Positions 36,521-45,984 are shown, counted from the first letter of the stretch. The stretch is 64,000 nucleotides of DNA from Gynuella sp050296195 (GCF_050296195.1 NZ_JBNKRB010000045.1), one strand, 5' to 3'. The notes: generated by a model from the sequence alone, not told the origin. A program made the numbers and translations.

Positions 36521-36983
36521 TTAAATCAAAAACAAGCTCACTGATTATCCGAAACCGCGACTAAATAAACATGTTGGCAAATGATAATAGCTTTGCCGAA
36601 CAACACTGACGAACAGTCAGTCAAAAACATCCGTACTTTAATCGCAGGAACATTCTTCACCATATGAATAAAACAATTCCGCATAGGAGGCGTCCATTCA
36701 ATAATTTGTTTTATCTGTCGCCAGTCAGGGTGAAGTCTTGCCGATTCAATTCATGGCTAGTGTAGTGTGTTGAATAAAACCTATATTAAAAAAGCACCTC
36801 AAGATGCTCACAGCGAGACGCTGCTCGCCGGCAATGGTCATCCCTTGTCAAGAGCTGAAACGAAGCGGTGGGTGTCTTGAGCGCTGCTCGAAGAGTGGGA
36901 CACCGTTGGCTGAACTCAACGTAGAGTTGCGAAGTGAATTCGGCGGCCCATTTAAATATGCGTTTTACTTGAGACTCTACACT

Positions 36984-37302
36984 AGGGCCTGTCGATACTC
37001 GTTTCGTCGAACCTGTTATTGGCTAAAAAGACTGCAATTAAGTGATGCGGCATTCCGACGGTTAACGTGAAGCTTCGTCATTCTAAGCGAACGTGGACCA
37101 ACGCAAAGTGCGGCCTTTTTAGCCATAACCCTTCGGGCTGAGGCCCGTGTCACTCAACTCGGCGTTGCTCGTCACTCATTTAGTCCCGCTAACGTTTTAG
37201 CGTGTAACCCTCATGGATGAGCTTTACAACATCACTCCTCGTACCTGGATTTGAGTGAAACTGGTTCTCAGCAGGCCGATGAAATGAGTGTAGACAGGCC
37301 CT
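36984..37302. mobile_element. 319-bp inverted-repeat element, unrelated to the other family
   Basis: The left end AGGGCCTGTCGATACTCG and the inverted right end AGGGCCTGTCTACACTCA continue as an imperfect terminal repeat of about 33 bp (TTTCGTCG against TTTCATCG). The interior has no gene and contains several smaller inverted repeats. I see no convincing target duplication. Its size and ends suggest a non-autonomous transposable element. Confidence 0.65.
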
Positions 37303-37524
37303 GGCACCATTCCCCAGTCACCGTACAAACAAAGCAAGTTTTATCTTCTTGGTCTATATTCATAGTAACGATAGCGCCTGTTATACATGAACATCGCTCA
37401 GATAGATGCTGGGGTTGCCTGCAACGATATAGGATATAGCCTTATTTTTAGCAGCAGCTCTAAAACAGCCATATATTTGTCAGGAAATAACAAAATACAT
37501 AACTCATTGAGATAAAAGAACTAA

Positions 37525-37663
37525 GGGGCCTCTGAAAAATAGGAATAGTGTTGATGCAGGCGAGGAAGCACCACTCGCAACACCGCAATTTACGGGTGTA
37601 AATGAGGGTGTGAGACAGGGGCTGACAACGTCCTGCGCGAACAGGCCATTTTTCAGAAGCTCC
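37525..37663 (-). mobile_element. Miniature inverted-repeat element, copy C (inverted)
   Basis: A 139-bp copy in the opposite orientation to A and B, flanked by CTAA (37521-37524 and 37664-37667), 110 bases before the second chemoreceptor gene. Confidence 0.88.
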
Positions 37664-37772
37664 CTAAGTATTCAATACTGTAACCGAAAACCTGTGTCTT
37701 ATATTCGAATTATGCTGAACACAAGAAATCATCAGCTATAGTTTAAATGTAAGGTTTTTACTGGGGAAAACA

Positions 37773-39302
37773 ATGAAATCATCCAAGTCTTATTCATTAA
37801 GCATCCGGATTACACTGTGGGCTGTATTATTTATTACCCTGTTGTTATGTATCAGTACTGTAATCGACTACCGGATCAATGTCAGTCGATGGCAGCATAA
37901 CATTCAGGATCAAACCAAAGAAATCAATCAGTTTCTCAGCTTATCCTTACCGCCGGCATTATGGAATTTTGAACTTGAAACCGTAGATCGGGTATTGAAT
38001 TCAGCAGTGGAAAGCAAAGTGATTGACGCTATTTATGTGGTCGAAAAAAATAAGCTCAGCAAAGGTATTATCAAGCACGAGGACGATGACGTGCAGGCCG
38101 CGGATACACTTCCTGATGTCAAAACACTTTCGATGTTGCCATTGTTTTTGGAAGACGCAGGCAAAGATCCTATTGCCGTGATTTATTTTAAAATGAACGA
38201 CGGTTACTTATCTCGACAACTAAATACATTAGTACAGGCTGCTATCATCAGAACGGTCATTCTGGATATCACGCTGGCCATCGTGATCTATTTACTGCTG
38301 TCATGGTTAGTCAGAAAACCAATTATGCAGTTAAGCAGTGCCATGCATGATATTGCTGAGGGTGAAGGCGACCTGACCCGACGTATCAAAGTGGAGCAGA
38401 ACAATGAAATTGGTGAACTGGTTGGCTACTTCAATCAGTTTATGGACAAATTACAGAGTTCCATGTCAGCCGTTGGTCAGGTGTCCACCCAGGTCAGGCA
38501 GGCGGTTTCTGACCTGGATGCTTCATTTGATATCAGCCGCTCTCTTGTATCTGAGCAACGCCATGAAATTGAATCCATTGCCACTGCCATTACGCAAAGC
38601 ACCTCTGCCACCCAGGAAATTGCCGGAAACGCTGAAACCACGTCATCATCAGCCGAAGCAGCACACAAGAACGCCCAGAAGACACAGGAATTCATGGAAT
38701 CCACGGTCACCCTTATTCAGGGTCTCGATACCACTCTGCAGGAAACCTCCCGTTCAATGACCACACTGCAATCGGATGTAGATGCAATTACCGAAATCAT
38801 GTCAGTCATCCAGGGTATTGCTGAGCAGACCAATCTCTTGGCACTTAACGCGGCCATTGAAGCCGCCAGAGCTGGTGAACAGGGTCGAGGCTTTGCAGTT
38901 GTGGCAGATGAAGTCCGTGCCCTGGCCGCTAAAACCCAGGACAGCACCAAAGAAATCAGCCAGAAGATTGAACGTCTGAAGACCAGTAGTGCAGAGGGAG
39001 CGGTATTATTCCAATCTGGCAGCACCGCCAGTCGTGAAGGTGTCGATAAAGTCGAACAAGCCAAAGATGCATTAAAATCAGTATTCGAGGCAATCGGCCA
39101 GATCAATGATATGTCAACTCACATTGCCAGTGCAGTGACCGAACAGTCATCCGTAAGCCAGGAACTGAACCAGAATATCCACCGCCTCTCAGCTCTGTCA
39201 CAACAGGCCAACGAGCAAGTGGATCAGGCAGGTTCCTACAGTCACAGCGTTAATCAGCAAACCGAAACCTTGAGTACACAACTGGCTGGATTCAAATGGT
39301 GA
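37773..39302 (+). CDS. Methyl-accepting chemotaxis protein (paralogue 2)
   Basis: A 509-residue chemoreceptor with the same plan and length as the one at 27432: helix 1 (about 10-32), short sensor domain with LSLPPALWNFELETVDRVL, helix 2 (about 155-180), HAMP (RKPIMQLSSAMHDIAEGEGDLTRRI in pieces), and a signalling domain with GIAEQTNLLALNAAIEAARAGE and GRGFAVVADEVRALA. It ends LAGFKW. Sensor domains differ more than the signalling domains, implying different ligands. Copy C of the miniature element lies just upstream. Monocistronic. Confidence 0.93.
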   Translation: MKSSKSYSLSIRITLWAVLFITLLLCISTVIDYRINVSRWQHNIQDQTKEINQFLSLSLPPALWNFELETVDRVLNSAVESKVIDAIYVVEKNKLSKGIIKHEDDDVQAADTLPDVKTLSMLPLFLEDAGKDPIAVIYFKMNDGYLSRQLNTLVQAAIIRTVILDITLAIVIYLLLSWLVRKPIMQLSSAMHDIAEGEGDLTRRIKVEQNNEIGELVGYFNQFMDKLQSSMSAVGQVSTQVRQAVSDLDASFDISRSLVSEQRHEIESIATAITQSTSATQEIAGNAETTSSSAEAAHKNAQKTQEFMESTVTLIQGLDTTLQETSRSMTTLQSDVDAITEIMSVIQGIAEQTNLLALNAAIEAARAGEQGRGFAVVADEVRALAAKTQDSTKEISQKIERLKTSSAEGAVLFQSGSTASREGVDKVEQAKDALKSVFEAIGQINDMSTHIASAVTEQSSVSQELNQNIHRLSALSQQANEQVDQAGSYSHSVNQQTETLSTQLAGFKW

Positions 39303-39313
39303 TACCGGGCTGA

Positions 39314-39342
39314 GCTGACATCAGCGTTCAATCGATGTCAGC
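39314..39342. terminator. Hairpin between convergent genes
   Basis: GCTGACATC and GATGTCAGC form a perfect 9-bp stem between the chemoreceptor stop and the flavoprotein stop codon, which it overlaps. It lacks a T run, so any terminator function is weak. Confidence 0.4.
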
Positions 39343-40544
39343 CACTGTCTTACGCCCTGCCCGGCCAGGTAGCCGCTGGCAAAGCAGGCGGTTAACAAAT
39401 AACCGCCGGTCGGGGCATCCCAATCCAGCATCTCTCCGGCAGCAAATACGCCGGGGAGCCTTTTTAACATGAGCTGTTCATCCAACTCTGAAAACTGAAT
39501 GCCTCCGGCGGTACTGATGGCTTCGTCAATGGGGCGTGGGGAATCGATGACTAGTTTCAAGGTTTTGATGGTACGGATCAGGTCTTCATGCCGGTTCAAA
39601 TCGCAATCCGGCCCGGAACATTCCCGCAACAGGGCATATTTGACACCAGAAAGATTCAGGCGTTTACGCAGATAACTGCTCATGGACTCTTTGCCTCTGG
39701 GCTTGCTGAGGCGGGCGCGTATTTTATCTTCAGAAAGATCCGGCAGCAGATCCACCCACACATGGCACTTCCCCGTCTGCAGGCATTCTCTGATCGGACG
39801 GGACATGGCATAAACCAGCGAACCTTCCAGACCATAATGACTCAGCACCATCTCCCCCTTTCTAAAGTGACAGCCATCGACTGACAACGCCACTGACTTT
39901 AACGCCTGACCGGCAAATTGCTGTATATAATCCGTCCAGGAAAGATTAAATCCGCAATTACTGGGTTGTAAGGGCGCAATGACAACATCACGCTCGGTTA
40001 ACGCTGCCTGCCACTGACCATCTGATCCAAGTTTTTTCCAACTGCCGCCACCCATGGCCAGTATCACCGCATCAGCCGATACCAATACCGGCTGTTGCTC
40101 ATGCCGGTCAAACAATCGTAGTTGACCATCCGATTGCCAACCCTGCCACTGATGCTGCAAGTGAAACCTTACCCCAGCCTGTCGTAACCTGGATAACCAG
40201 CGGCGTAGTAACGGCGCTGCTTTCTTCTGAGCAGGGAAGACCCGGCCAGAACTGCCAACAAAGGTTTCGATCCCCAGACCAGCACACCACTGTCTTAATT
40301 CCTCTGGCCCGAAACTCTGTAACCAGCTCGCTACCCTGCCATCGGAATCCTGGTAGCGCGCAATGAATTGTGGCAATGGCTCGCTGTGGGTGATATTCAG
40401 CCCACCAATGCCGGCACGCAAAAATTTACGGGCCACCGAAGGCATGGCGTCATAAATGTCCACCTGTACACCATGACCGGCCAATTGTTCTGCTGCCATC
40501 AAACCTGCCGGTCCGGCACCAATCACGATTACTTTTTTATTCAC
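39321..40544 (-). CDS. HI0933/YhiN-type FAD-binding flavoprotein
   Basis: A 407-residue flavoprotein. It begins KVIVIGAGPAGLMAAEQLAGHG (dinucleotide fold), with KFLRAGIGGLNITHSE, VILAMGGGSWKKLGSDG, STAGGIQFSEL and LPGVFAAGEMLDWDAPTGGYLLTACFASG, matching the YhiN/BaiN-like family. Its biochemical role is poorly known. GTG 40544 is chosen: it overlaps the end of the kinase-like gene and starts right at the FAD motif, so the two are translationally coupled; the in-frame upstream stretch is the other gene's shadow. Confidence 0.85.
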   Translation of the reverse strand: MNKKVIVIGAGPAGLMAAEQLAGHGVQVDIYDAMPSVARKFLRAGIGGLNITHSEPLPQFIARYQDSDGRVASWLQSFGPEELRQWCAGLGIETFVGSSGRVFPAQKKAAPLLRRWLSRLRQAGVRFHLQHQWQGWQSDGQLRLFDRHEQQPVLVSADAVILAMGGGSWKKLGSDGQWQAALTERDVVIAPLQPSNCGFNLSWTDYIQQFAGQALKSVALSVDGCHFRKGEMVLSHYGLEGSLVYAMSRPIRECLQTGKCHVWVDLLPDLSEDKIRARLSKPRGKESMSSYLRKRLNLSGVKYALLRECSGPDCDLNRHEDLIRTIKTLKLVIDSPRPIDEAISTAGGIQFSELDEQLMLKRLPGVFAAGEMLDWDAPTGGYLLTACFASGYLAGQGVRQWLTSIER

Positions 40545-41289
40545 GGGCCAGGTACCAGAGTCTGGCCAACATTTGATTGCATATTTTCGCCTGTTGTAAA
40601 TATTGATCGACCATATCGGTCGGATACCGCCGGCAGACCGGCAGTTGTTGTAACTGGGGCATAGAAAAATGCCAATGATGCTGAACATTAGCCAGTTCCA
40701 GCCAGGCATTTCCGATACCGGAATATTCCCAGTCGATGATGACCATGCGCCCATCTGCCACCAGTACATTTCCTGGATGCAAATCCTGATGGATCAGACA
40801 ACGATCATCCGGCAGCCTCTGTAAATGCATATGCAGTTGTTCAAGCTCGAATAATGCCTGAGGCAGTTGTTGCAAGCGATACCGGTATCCCGCAAACAGA
40901 TGAGCGTAATCAAACCAGGGACCGGATGCCGTCTGCTGCAATGCATGAAGAGCCCGTAAAACCACCGGAGCCGTTATCGACACATCCGCAGCGGGCAGTC
41001 CGTGATAACGCATCAGGCAAAAACCCAGATCAATGTCGTTGCGAATAATATCTGGTGCCCAATCCTGTCCGGCAATCAGTTGTAAGACCTGATCTTCCTG
41101 TTTCCGGTCGACCCCAAAACTGATGTCATCACCGGCATTGACCCGCAAGACGTAACGATCACCGGCACCATCTCCGGTAAACAGATAATTGCTGGTATTG
41201 CCGGCATCCAGATATCGCCACTCCGCGACAGCAGGCAACCACTGCCGTAGCTCAGCCTGTATGGCAGTGGGGATTTGGTTCACAATCAA
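40537..41289 (-). CDS. Choline/thiamine-kinase-like phosphotransferase (probable thiamine kinase)
   Basis: A 250-residue aminoglycoside-phosphotransferase-fold kinase with the catalytic HQDLHPGNVL and metal-binding IIDWEYSG motifs, and TSNYLF plus RYVLRVNAG at the nucleotide pocket. It is the ThiK/LicA-like subgroup. It lies divergently beside a TPP riboswitch and thiBPQ, making phosphorylation of salvaged thiamine its likeliest job; choline is the alternative, given the family and the cho genes elsewhere. About 35 bases separate its start from the riboswitch. It is followed by the flavoprotein gene with an eight-base overlap. Confidence 0.78.
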   Translation of the reverse strand: MIVNQIPTAIQAELRQWLPAVAEWRYLDAGNTSNYLFTGDGAGDRYVLRVNAGDDISFGVDRKQEDQVLQLIAGQDWAPDIIRNDIDLGFCLMRYHGLPAADVSITAPVVLRALHALQQTASGPWFDYAHLFAGYRYRLQQLPQALFELEQLHMHLQRLPDDRCLIHQDLHPGNVLVADGRMVIIDWEYSGIGNAWLELANVQHHWHFSMPQLQQLPVCRRYPTDMVDQYLQQAKICNQMLARLWYLARE

Positions 41290-41325
41290 TGATTTGGCTA
41301 TCCATTTGAAAAGCTTTACACTAGC

Positions 41326-41430
41326 GCCCGTCTCATCGGGGTGCCATGATAACTGACAGAAATCGACGTTCCATGGCTGAGAGTTTACCCGTAGAACCTG
41401 ATCCAGTTAATACTGGCGTAGGAAATGGGC
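41326..41430 (+). ncRNA. TPP riboswitch (THI element)
   Basis: The conserved aptamer is present in order: CGGGGTGCC, CTGAGAG, ACCCG, AACCTGATC, GTTAATACTGGCGTAGGAAA, with a P1 stem GCCC/GGGC closing it. It controls thiBPQ, whose start is 79 bases downstream. Genes for thiamine import are typical members of this regulon. Confidence 0.95.
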
Positions 41431-41487
41431 TATCTCTGCAGTTAAAGAGAACATTCCTCACAACCTGCAACACAGCATTTCCCACGC

Positions 41488-41501
41488 CCTCATGATTGAG
41501 G
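41488..41501 (+). promoter_or_regulatory. Ribosome-site-sequestering hairpin of the TPP riboswitch
   Basis: CCTCA-TGAT-TGAGG pairs the Shine-Dalgarno GAGG of thiB with an upstream CCTC. GGAAATG and GGGC at the aptamer's 3' end can pair instead with CATTTCC (41476-41482) and GCCC (41486-41489), which would free the ribosome site. This suggests translational control, off when TPP binds. No terminator-like T run is present. Confidence 0.65.
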
Positions 41502-41508
41502 AGCTTAT

Positions 41509-42480
41509 ATGAATAAGTGGCTACTGCCATTAAGTCTGCTGGCTGGTTTTGTCCAGTCTGAAACCCTAACAGTTTATACCTATGATTCCTTTACCTCTGA
41601 ATGGGGTCCCGGTCCACAACTGGAACAAGCCTTTGAACAACAGTGCGACTGCGACCTGACATTTGTGGCCGCGGAAGATGGCGTAGCCATTCTGAACCGA
41701 TTGAAAATTGAAGGCCGAAACACCAAGGCCGATGTCATTTTAGGCATTGATGCGCCGTTGATGGAAAGCGCTGTCGAACAGCATCTGGTCCAGCAGCACT
41801 CTTTGCCGAGCGATGGACTAAAAGCCGATCTGCATTGGCAGAACACCTACTTCCTGCCGTTTGATTATGGCTATTTTGCGTTCATCTATAACCGTGATCA
41901 AATCAAACAACCGGCCCAGTCGATGGCCGAACTGTTGGCCTCAAAAGCAACAGTGATCTATCAGGATCCGCGTACCAGCACACCCGGACAGGGATTGTTG
42001 CTGTGGATCAACAGCCTGTATCCGGATAACGCCGAACAAGCTTGGGAACAGCTGAACAGCCATACCGTAACAGTGACCAAAGGCTGGTCCGAAGCGTACA
42101 ACATGTTCCTGGAAGGCAGTGCTGATTATGTACTCAGCTATACCACCTCACCGGCCTATCATATGGTGGCGGAAAATGAAAACCGCTATCAGGCAGCAGA
42201 GTTCAACGAAGGCCACATTGCCCAGATCGAGGTGGCCGGCATCAGCCAGTATGCCCATCAACCAGAACTGGCCCGTCAGTTTCTGACGTTTCTGACTTCC
42301 AAAACCGCGCAGGAAATCATTCCGGTGACCAACTGGATGCTACCAGTTATTGATGATGTGTCACTGCCCGAAGCATTCTCAACATTGGTACAACCCAAAG
42401 CCATCGCAATCGATTACCCGCAATTCACTCAACAACGTGAACAGTGGATCAAGACTTGGCGCTCAATAGCCGCACAATAG
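41509..42480 (+). CDS. thiB: Thiamine ABC transporter substrate-binding protein
   Basis: A 323-residue periplasmic protein with a short signal peptide ending near VQSE. It shows ThiB features: TLTVYTYDSFTSEWGPGPQLEQAFEQQCDCDLTFV (in parts), DVILGIDAPLM, FDYGYFAFIYN, RTSTPGQGLLLWI, TVTKGWSEAYNMFLEGSADYVLSYTTSPAYH, all in the family order. It captures thiamine and its phosphates. It is first in thiBPQ after the riboswitch; thiP overlaps its 3' end. Confidence 0.95.
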   Translation: MNKWLLPLSLLAGFVQSETLTVYTYDSFTSEWGPGPQLEQAFEQQCDCDLTFVAAEDGVAILNRLKIEGRNTKADVILGIDAPLMESAVEQHLVQQHSLPSDGLKADLHWQNTYFLPFDYGYFAFIYNRDQIKQPAQSMAELLASKATVIYQDPRTSTPGQGLLLWINSLYPDNAEQAWEQLNSHTVTVTKGWSEAYNMFLEGSADYVLSYTTSPAYHMVAENENRYQAAEFNEGHIAQIEVAGISQYAHQPELARQFLTFLTSKTAQEIIPVTNWMLPVIDDVSLPEAFSTLVQPKAIAIDYPQFTQQREQWIKTWRSIAAQ

Positions 42481-44033
42481 CGGCAGCGTTGGCACTGTGC
42501 ATTCTGTGCAGTGCCACACTGCTGTCTTTTTCCGGACTGACATTATTCCGCACCGGTGGATTCTCTCTCTCGTTGCTGACCGATGACTATATTCTGGGCA
42601 TTACCCGCTTTAGTCTCTGGCAGGCGTTTTTAAGTGCGCTGATCAGCACTGTGGCAGCCATCCCTATTGCCAGGGCATTGTTTTATTTTCGTGCTTCCGG
42701 CAGTAGCCGCTGGTTATTGCATCTGTCCTTGCTGGCTTTTGTAATGCCGACGCTGATCCTCATCACCGGACTGGTCATCCTGTTAGGTCCCAAAGGCCTC
42801 GTCACACCACTGCTGAAACACTGGTTACCCCACTGGAACCTGTATGGTCTCAGCGGCATCCTGATAGCCCATGTTTATCTTAATCTGCCTTTTGCTGTGC
42901 GTTCGCTGTACTTGCGGCTGCAACAAATACCCGAAGCATCATGGCGCTTAACAGAACAGTTCCGGCTACCCTGGTGGCAAGTCTGGCGGCAGGTGGAATG
43001 GCCGATACTGCGGCCAACACTGCTGCTGATTGGCGGTTTTATATTTATGCTGTGCTTCAACAGCTTTGCCATTGTACTCGCACTCGGTGGTGGGCCACGG
43101 GCTACGACTCTGGAGGTCGCTATTTATCAGGCCCTGAAATACGACTTCAATATGAATGAGGCCTTGCTGCTGGCCTGGCTGCAATTAATTCTAAGTGGTT
43201 CAGTGCTGCTACTGGTCAACGTATCCGGTCGCATCAGCTGGCTGAATCACCCCAGTATTCGCCAAACGGTTCAACCGCCAAAACGCTTGCAGCAATGGAT
43301 CTGGATGCCACTTCTACAGGTGGGTTTCTGGCTGTTTTTACTGGCACCGATCATTGCCATTGTAGTACGTCTGCTGTCACAGGATCTGACCAATCTGAAC
43401 AGCACTGCAATTATCCGTGCAACTGGATGGTCACTACTGTTCGCATTGGTATCCGCGAGTCTGGCAACTGCACTCGGTTGGGCATTACTGCTACCCGTCA
43501 GATTTTTTCGTAATCAGCGTAACGGTGCACGTCAACATATTATGGAGTGGATTGCTACTCACACACTACCGCTACCAGCAATGGTCATTTCCGTGGGGAT
43601 ATTTATTGTAGTGATTTCCCGTGGGTGGCTGGAGCAGTCACAACCACTCTGGATCATCTGGATCAACGCAGTCATCGCCTGCCCGTTCGTAATCTCACAA
43701 CTTAAGTCACCGCTGTTTACATTTGATCTGTTATATCAACGACAATTGCAAAACTGGCGGCCTTCTGCCTGGCAACAAACATGGGTGGAATTGAAATACC
43801 TGCGTACCATTCTAATACAGACATTTGCCCTGGCCTGGGTTCTGTGTTTGGGGGATGTCGCTGTATTTTCCATTTTTGGCGACAATGAGATTGCCACCCT
43901 GCCCTGGTTGATTTATCAGTTTGCTGGCAGTTATCAAATGTATAATGCAGCCTTTGCCTCAATGTGTCTGCTGTTGATCTGTGCGATCAGCATTGTTTTG
44001 ATGGAACGTTACCATGGTGAAAATGGCAAATAG
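42444..44033 (+). CDS. thiP: Thiamine ABC transporter permease
   Basis: A 529-residue inner-membrane protein with two fused permease halves and about 12 helices. The first half has PEASWRLTEQFRLPWWQVWRQVEWPIL, the transport signature. The second half ends with CLGDVAVFSIFGDNEIATLPWLIYQFAGSY, typical of ThiP. The start is uncertain: GTG 42444 overlaps thiB by 37 bases, and TTG 42456 is an alternative. Coupled to thiB and thiQ. Confidence 0.92.
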   Translation: MDQDLALNSRTIAAALALCILCSATLLSFSGLTLFRTGGFSLSLLTDDYILGITRFSLWQAFLSALISTVAAIPIARALFYFRASGSSRWLLHLSLLAFVMPTLILITGLVILLGPKGLVTPLLKHWLPHWNLYGLSGILIAHVYLNLPFAVRSLYLRLQQIPEASWRLTEQFRLPWWQVWRQVEWPILRPTLLLIGGFIFMLCFNSFAIVLALGGGPRATTLEVAIYQALKYDFNMNEALLLAWLQLILSGSVLLLVNVSGRISWLNHPSIRQTVQPPKRLQQWIWMPLLQVGFWLFLLAPIIAIVVRLLSQDLTNLNSTAIIRATGWSLLFALVSASLATALGWALLLPVRFFRNQRNGARQHIMEWIATHTLPLPAMVISVGIFIVVISRGWLEQSQPLWIIWINAVIACPFVISQLKSPLFTFDLLYQRQLQNWRPSAWQQTWVELKYLRTILIQTFALAWVLCLGDVAVFSIFGDNEIATLPWLIYQFAGSYQMYNAAFASMCLLLICAISIVLMERYHGENGK

Positions 44034-44035
44034 TC

Positions 44036-44647
44036 ATGCTCGAAATTGATCACATAGAAGTTGTCCGTGAGCATCAGTTGACGCTCAGTTATGACGTTAC
44101 AGTTAAAACTGGTTGCCTGCTGATTATCCGAGGCCCAAGTGGGGTCGGAAAAACGACACTACTGGATGCCATTGCCGGATTTGTGCCTGTCAGAGCGGGC
44201 CAAATTCGCTGGCATGGACAACCTGTGGAGCATTTGCCGGCGCGAAATCGTCCGGTCACATCGATGTTTCAGAGTAATAATTTATTCAGCCACCTGACCG
44301 TAGCCGAAAATCTGAAACTGGCACTACCTCATCTTACCCCCAAAGAGCTTCAACAGAGATTAGCCGAAATTGATCTGGCTGATCAGAATAACAAGCTCAG
44401 TTCACAGCTGTCGGGTGGCCAGGCCCAGCGGGTAGCCTTACTGGCCAGCGTATACAGACCGGAACCGCTGCTGTTATTGGACGAACCATTTTCTGCACTG
44501 GATCAGTGCACTAGCAGACAAATCCAATACTGGTTAAAGGAAAATGTCCGGCAACTGAACAAAACTGTCATACTGGTCAGTCATGACGATACACTGACCC
44601 GTGAAATTTTCGCGGAACAGGCAACGATACTGGAGCTCAGTTCCTGA
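44036..44647 (+). CDS. thiQ: Thiamine ABC transporter ATP-binding protein
   Basis: A 203-residue ATPase with Walker A IRGPSGVGKTTLLDAIAG, signature LSGGQAQRVALLASVYR, Walker B LLLLDEPFSALD and the switch in ILVSHDD. It is shorter than most ABC ATPases, as is ThiQ. It starts two bases after thiP and completes the operon. Confidence 0.93.
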   Translation: MLEIDHIEVVREHQLTLSYDVTVKTGCLLIIRGPSGVGKTTLLDAIAGFVPVRAGQIRWHGQPVEHLPARNRPVTSMFQSNNLFSHLTVAENLKLALPHLTPKELQQRLAEIDLADQNNKLSSQLSGGQAQRVALLASVYRPEPLLLLDEPFSALDQCTSRQIQYWLKENVRQLNKTVILVSHDDTLTREIFAEQATILELSS

Positions 44648-45201
44648 GCATTATTGCCTAACACTGTCAGACAATAATCTTTCACACCCAACTCGATTAC
44701 GTTGAACCAATTGTCAGTTATTTTTTTTCTGTCAGGGGATTTTATCTTTATTAAGATCCGTTAAAGTAACATACCTGCTGGCCGCTATATGATCCGTAGT
44801 GGCCAGTTTTTACCGATCGGGTCATGTCCATAACCGGCGGGTAATCAGCATGATGAAATATATCGGCGACATAGCGAAAAGGCGCATTGTTTTTACGCAC
44901 GGATTGAGGTACTAAACACTGATGCATATTATGAATAAACAGGCGGGATCCGGTCACGACATCGACGACCAGTCCGAACAGAACACTTAGATCCAACTAT
45001 TACGCCGGCAAGCATTTGTATCTGGTGAATAGTGTCTAGCAAAGACGCATTATCTTTGGTTACAGCCAATTAAAGTGCCACAAAATTAAGGTATTTCGTG
45101 CAATATTGCCAGCACCCGGGGGCGATAATCAAAGAAATCAGAATAATCTGTTTGATTGCCGGGTTAATAGAAATGATGATTGGTTGTCAGGAGAACAGGA
45201 C
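44648..45201. other. Intergenic region after thiBPQ
   Basis: Besides the terminator at 44778 it contains an 81-codon minus-strand open frame (44751-44996) that I cannot relate to any family, and no other recognisable feature. The promoter of the acetyltransferase gene must lie in the right part. Confidence 0.4.
44778..44811 (+). terminator. Probable terminator of thiBPQ
   Basis: CTGGCCGCTA pairs with TAGTGGCCAG (one mismatch), followed by TTTTT. It lies 130 bases after the thiQ stop, and no gene intervenes. Confidence 0.7.
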
Positions 45202-45984
45202 ATGAAGATTTCTAGGCAGGAGATCATAAAACTGCATCATCAGTATGAGCGAACTGAACTGGAAGAATATGGTTACCAACGTATTGTCACTGACCATACT
45301 ATACGACAGATTGCCGACAGCCCCCAAGGCAGTTTTATCAGCGCGTTTAATGTGCCAGAGGACCACCTGGACCTGATTATCGAAAATGAAATCGACGCAT
45401 TTAAGCAGCTGGGAAAAGGATTTGAATGGAAAGTTTACAGTTATGACAATCCCTCGAATATTGGAGCACGACTGATACATCATGGCCTTCGTGAAGACGA
45501 CAATGAATCATTCATGGTATTGGATCTGAACACCCACATTGATTGTGTTTCAATGGGTCATTCAAGTACTCTGATTCCAGTCAGAGATGCATCAGGTGTG
45601 CGCAAAGCTATCGATGTTCAACGGCAAATATGGCCACAGACATTCGATGAATTTGAAAACTCTCTGTGCCAGCGCCTTGAGCAAAGCCCGGAAACCATTT
45701 CCATGTACCTGGTTCAGGATAGTGGTCAAACTGTTGCATCCGGATGGATTACGTATCAGCCAAACAGTCCTTTTGCCGGACTCTGGGGAGGATCAACTTT
45801 GCCGGGCTATCGCAGCAGAGGACATTATCGAAACTTACTGGCTGCTAGAGCGTGGGAAGCCAGAGAGCGGGGAGTTCGCTATCTAACAATTGATGCTTCT
45901 GAAATGAGTCATCCTATTGTTGAAAGTCTCGGTTTTGAAAAAATCAGTGACACTCGTGGATATCGTTATGAAATATTATGTTAA
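45202..45984 (+). CDS. GNAT-family N-acetyltransferase, two-domain form
   Basis: A 260-residue protein starting at ATG 45202 after AGGAGAACAGGA. The N-terminal half (about 1-115) has an extra alpha-beta domain with ENEIDAFKQLGKGFEWKVYSYDNPSNIGARLIHHGL, and the C-terminal half is a GNAT fold with LWGGSTLPGYRSRGHYRNLLAARAWEARERGVRYLTIDA across the acetyl-CoA site and VESLGFEKI near the end. This architecture is common in acetyltransferases of unknown substrate. Monocistronic. Confidence 0.82.
   Translation: MKISRQEIIKLHHQYERTELEEYGYQRIVTDHTIRQIADSPQGSFISAFNVPEDHLDLIIENEIDAFKQLGKGFEWKVYSYDNPSNIGARLIHHGLREDDNESFMVLDLNTHIDCVSMGHSSTLIPVRDASGVRKAIDVQRQIWPQTFDEFENSLCQRLEQSPETISMYLVQDSGQTVASGWITYQPNSPFAGLWGGSTLPGYRSRGHYRNLLAARAWEARERGVRYLTIDASEMSHPIVESLGFEKISDTRGYRYEILC

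Larger units (their letters stand above)
36058..37772. other. 1.7-kb gene-poor, element-rich region
   Basis: No intact gene is seen. It contains miniature-element copies B and C and a 319-bp inverted-repeat element, which together suggest an insertion hot spot. An 88-codon open frame at 36804-37070 runs into the left end of the 319-bp element and has no recognisable product. The right end carries the promoter of the second chemoreceptor. Confidence 0.5.

Noticed and set aside
36804..37070. 88-codon open frame
   Set aside because: It crosses the left end of the 319-bp element and has low-complexity, Arg/Cys-rich content typical of a chance frame.
36790..37300. Possible integron attC sites
   Set aside because: Scattered GTTRRRY-like strings are present but no paired consensus core or cassette gene order is seen.
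44751..44996. 81-codon minus-strand frame after thiBPQ
   Set aside because: It overlaps the probable thiBPQ terminator and I cannot relate it to any family; possibly gene debris.
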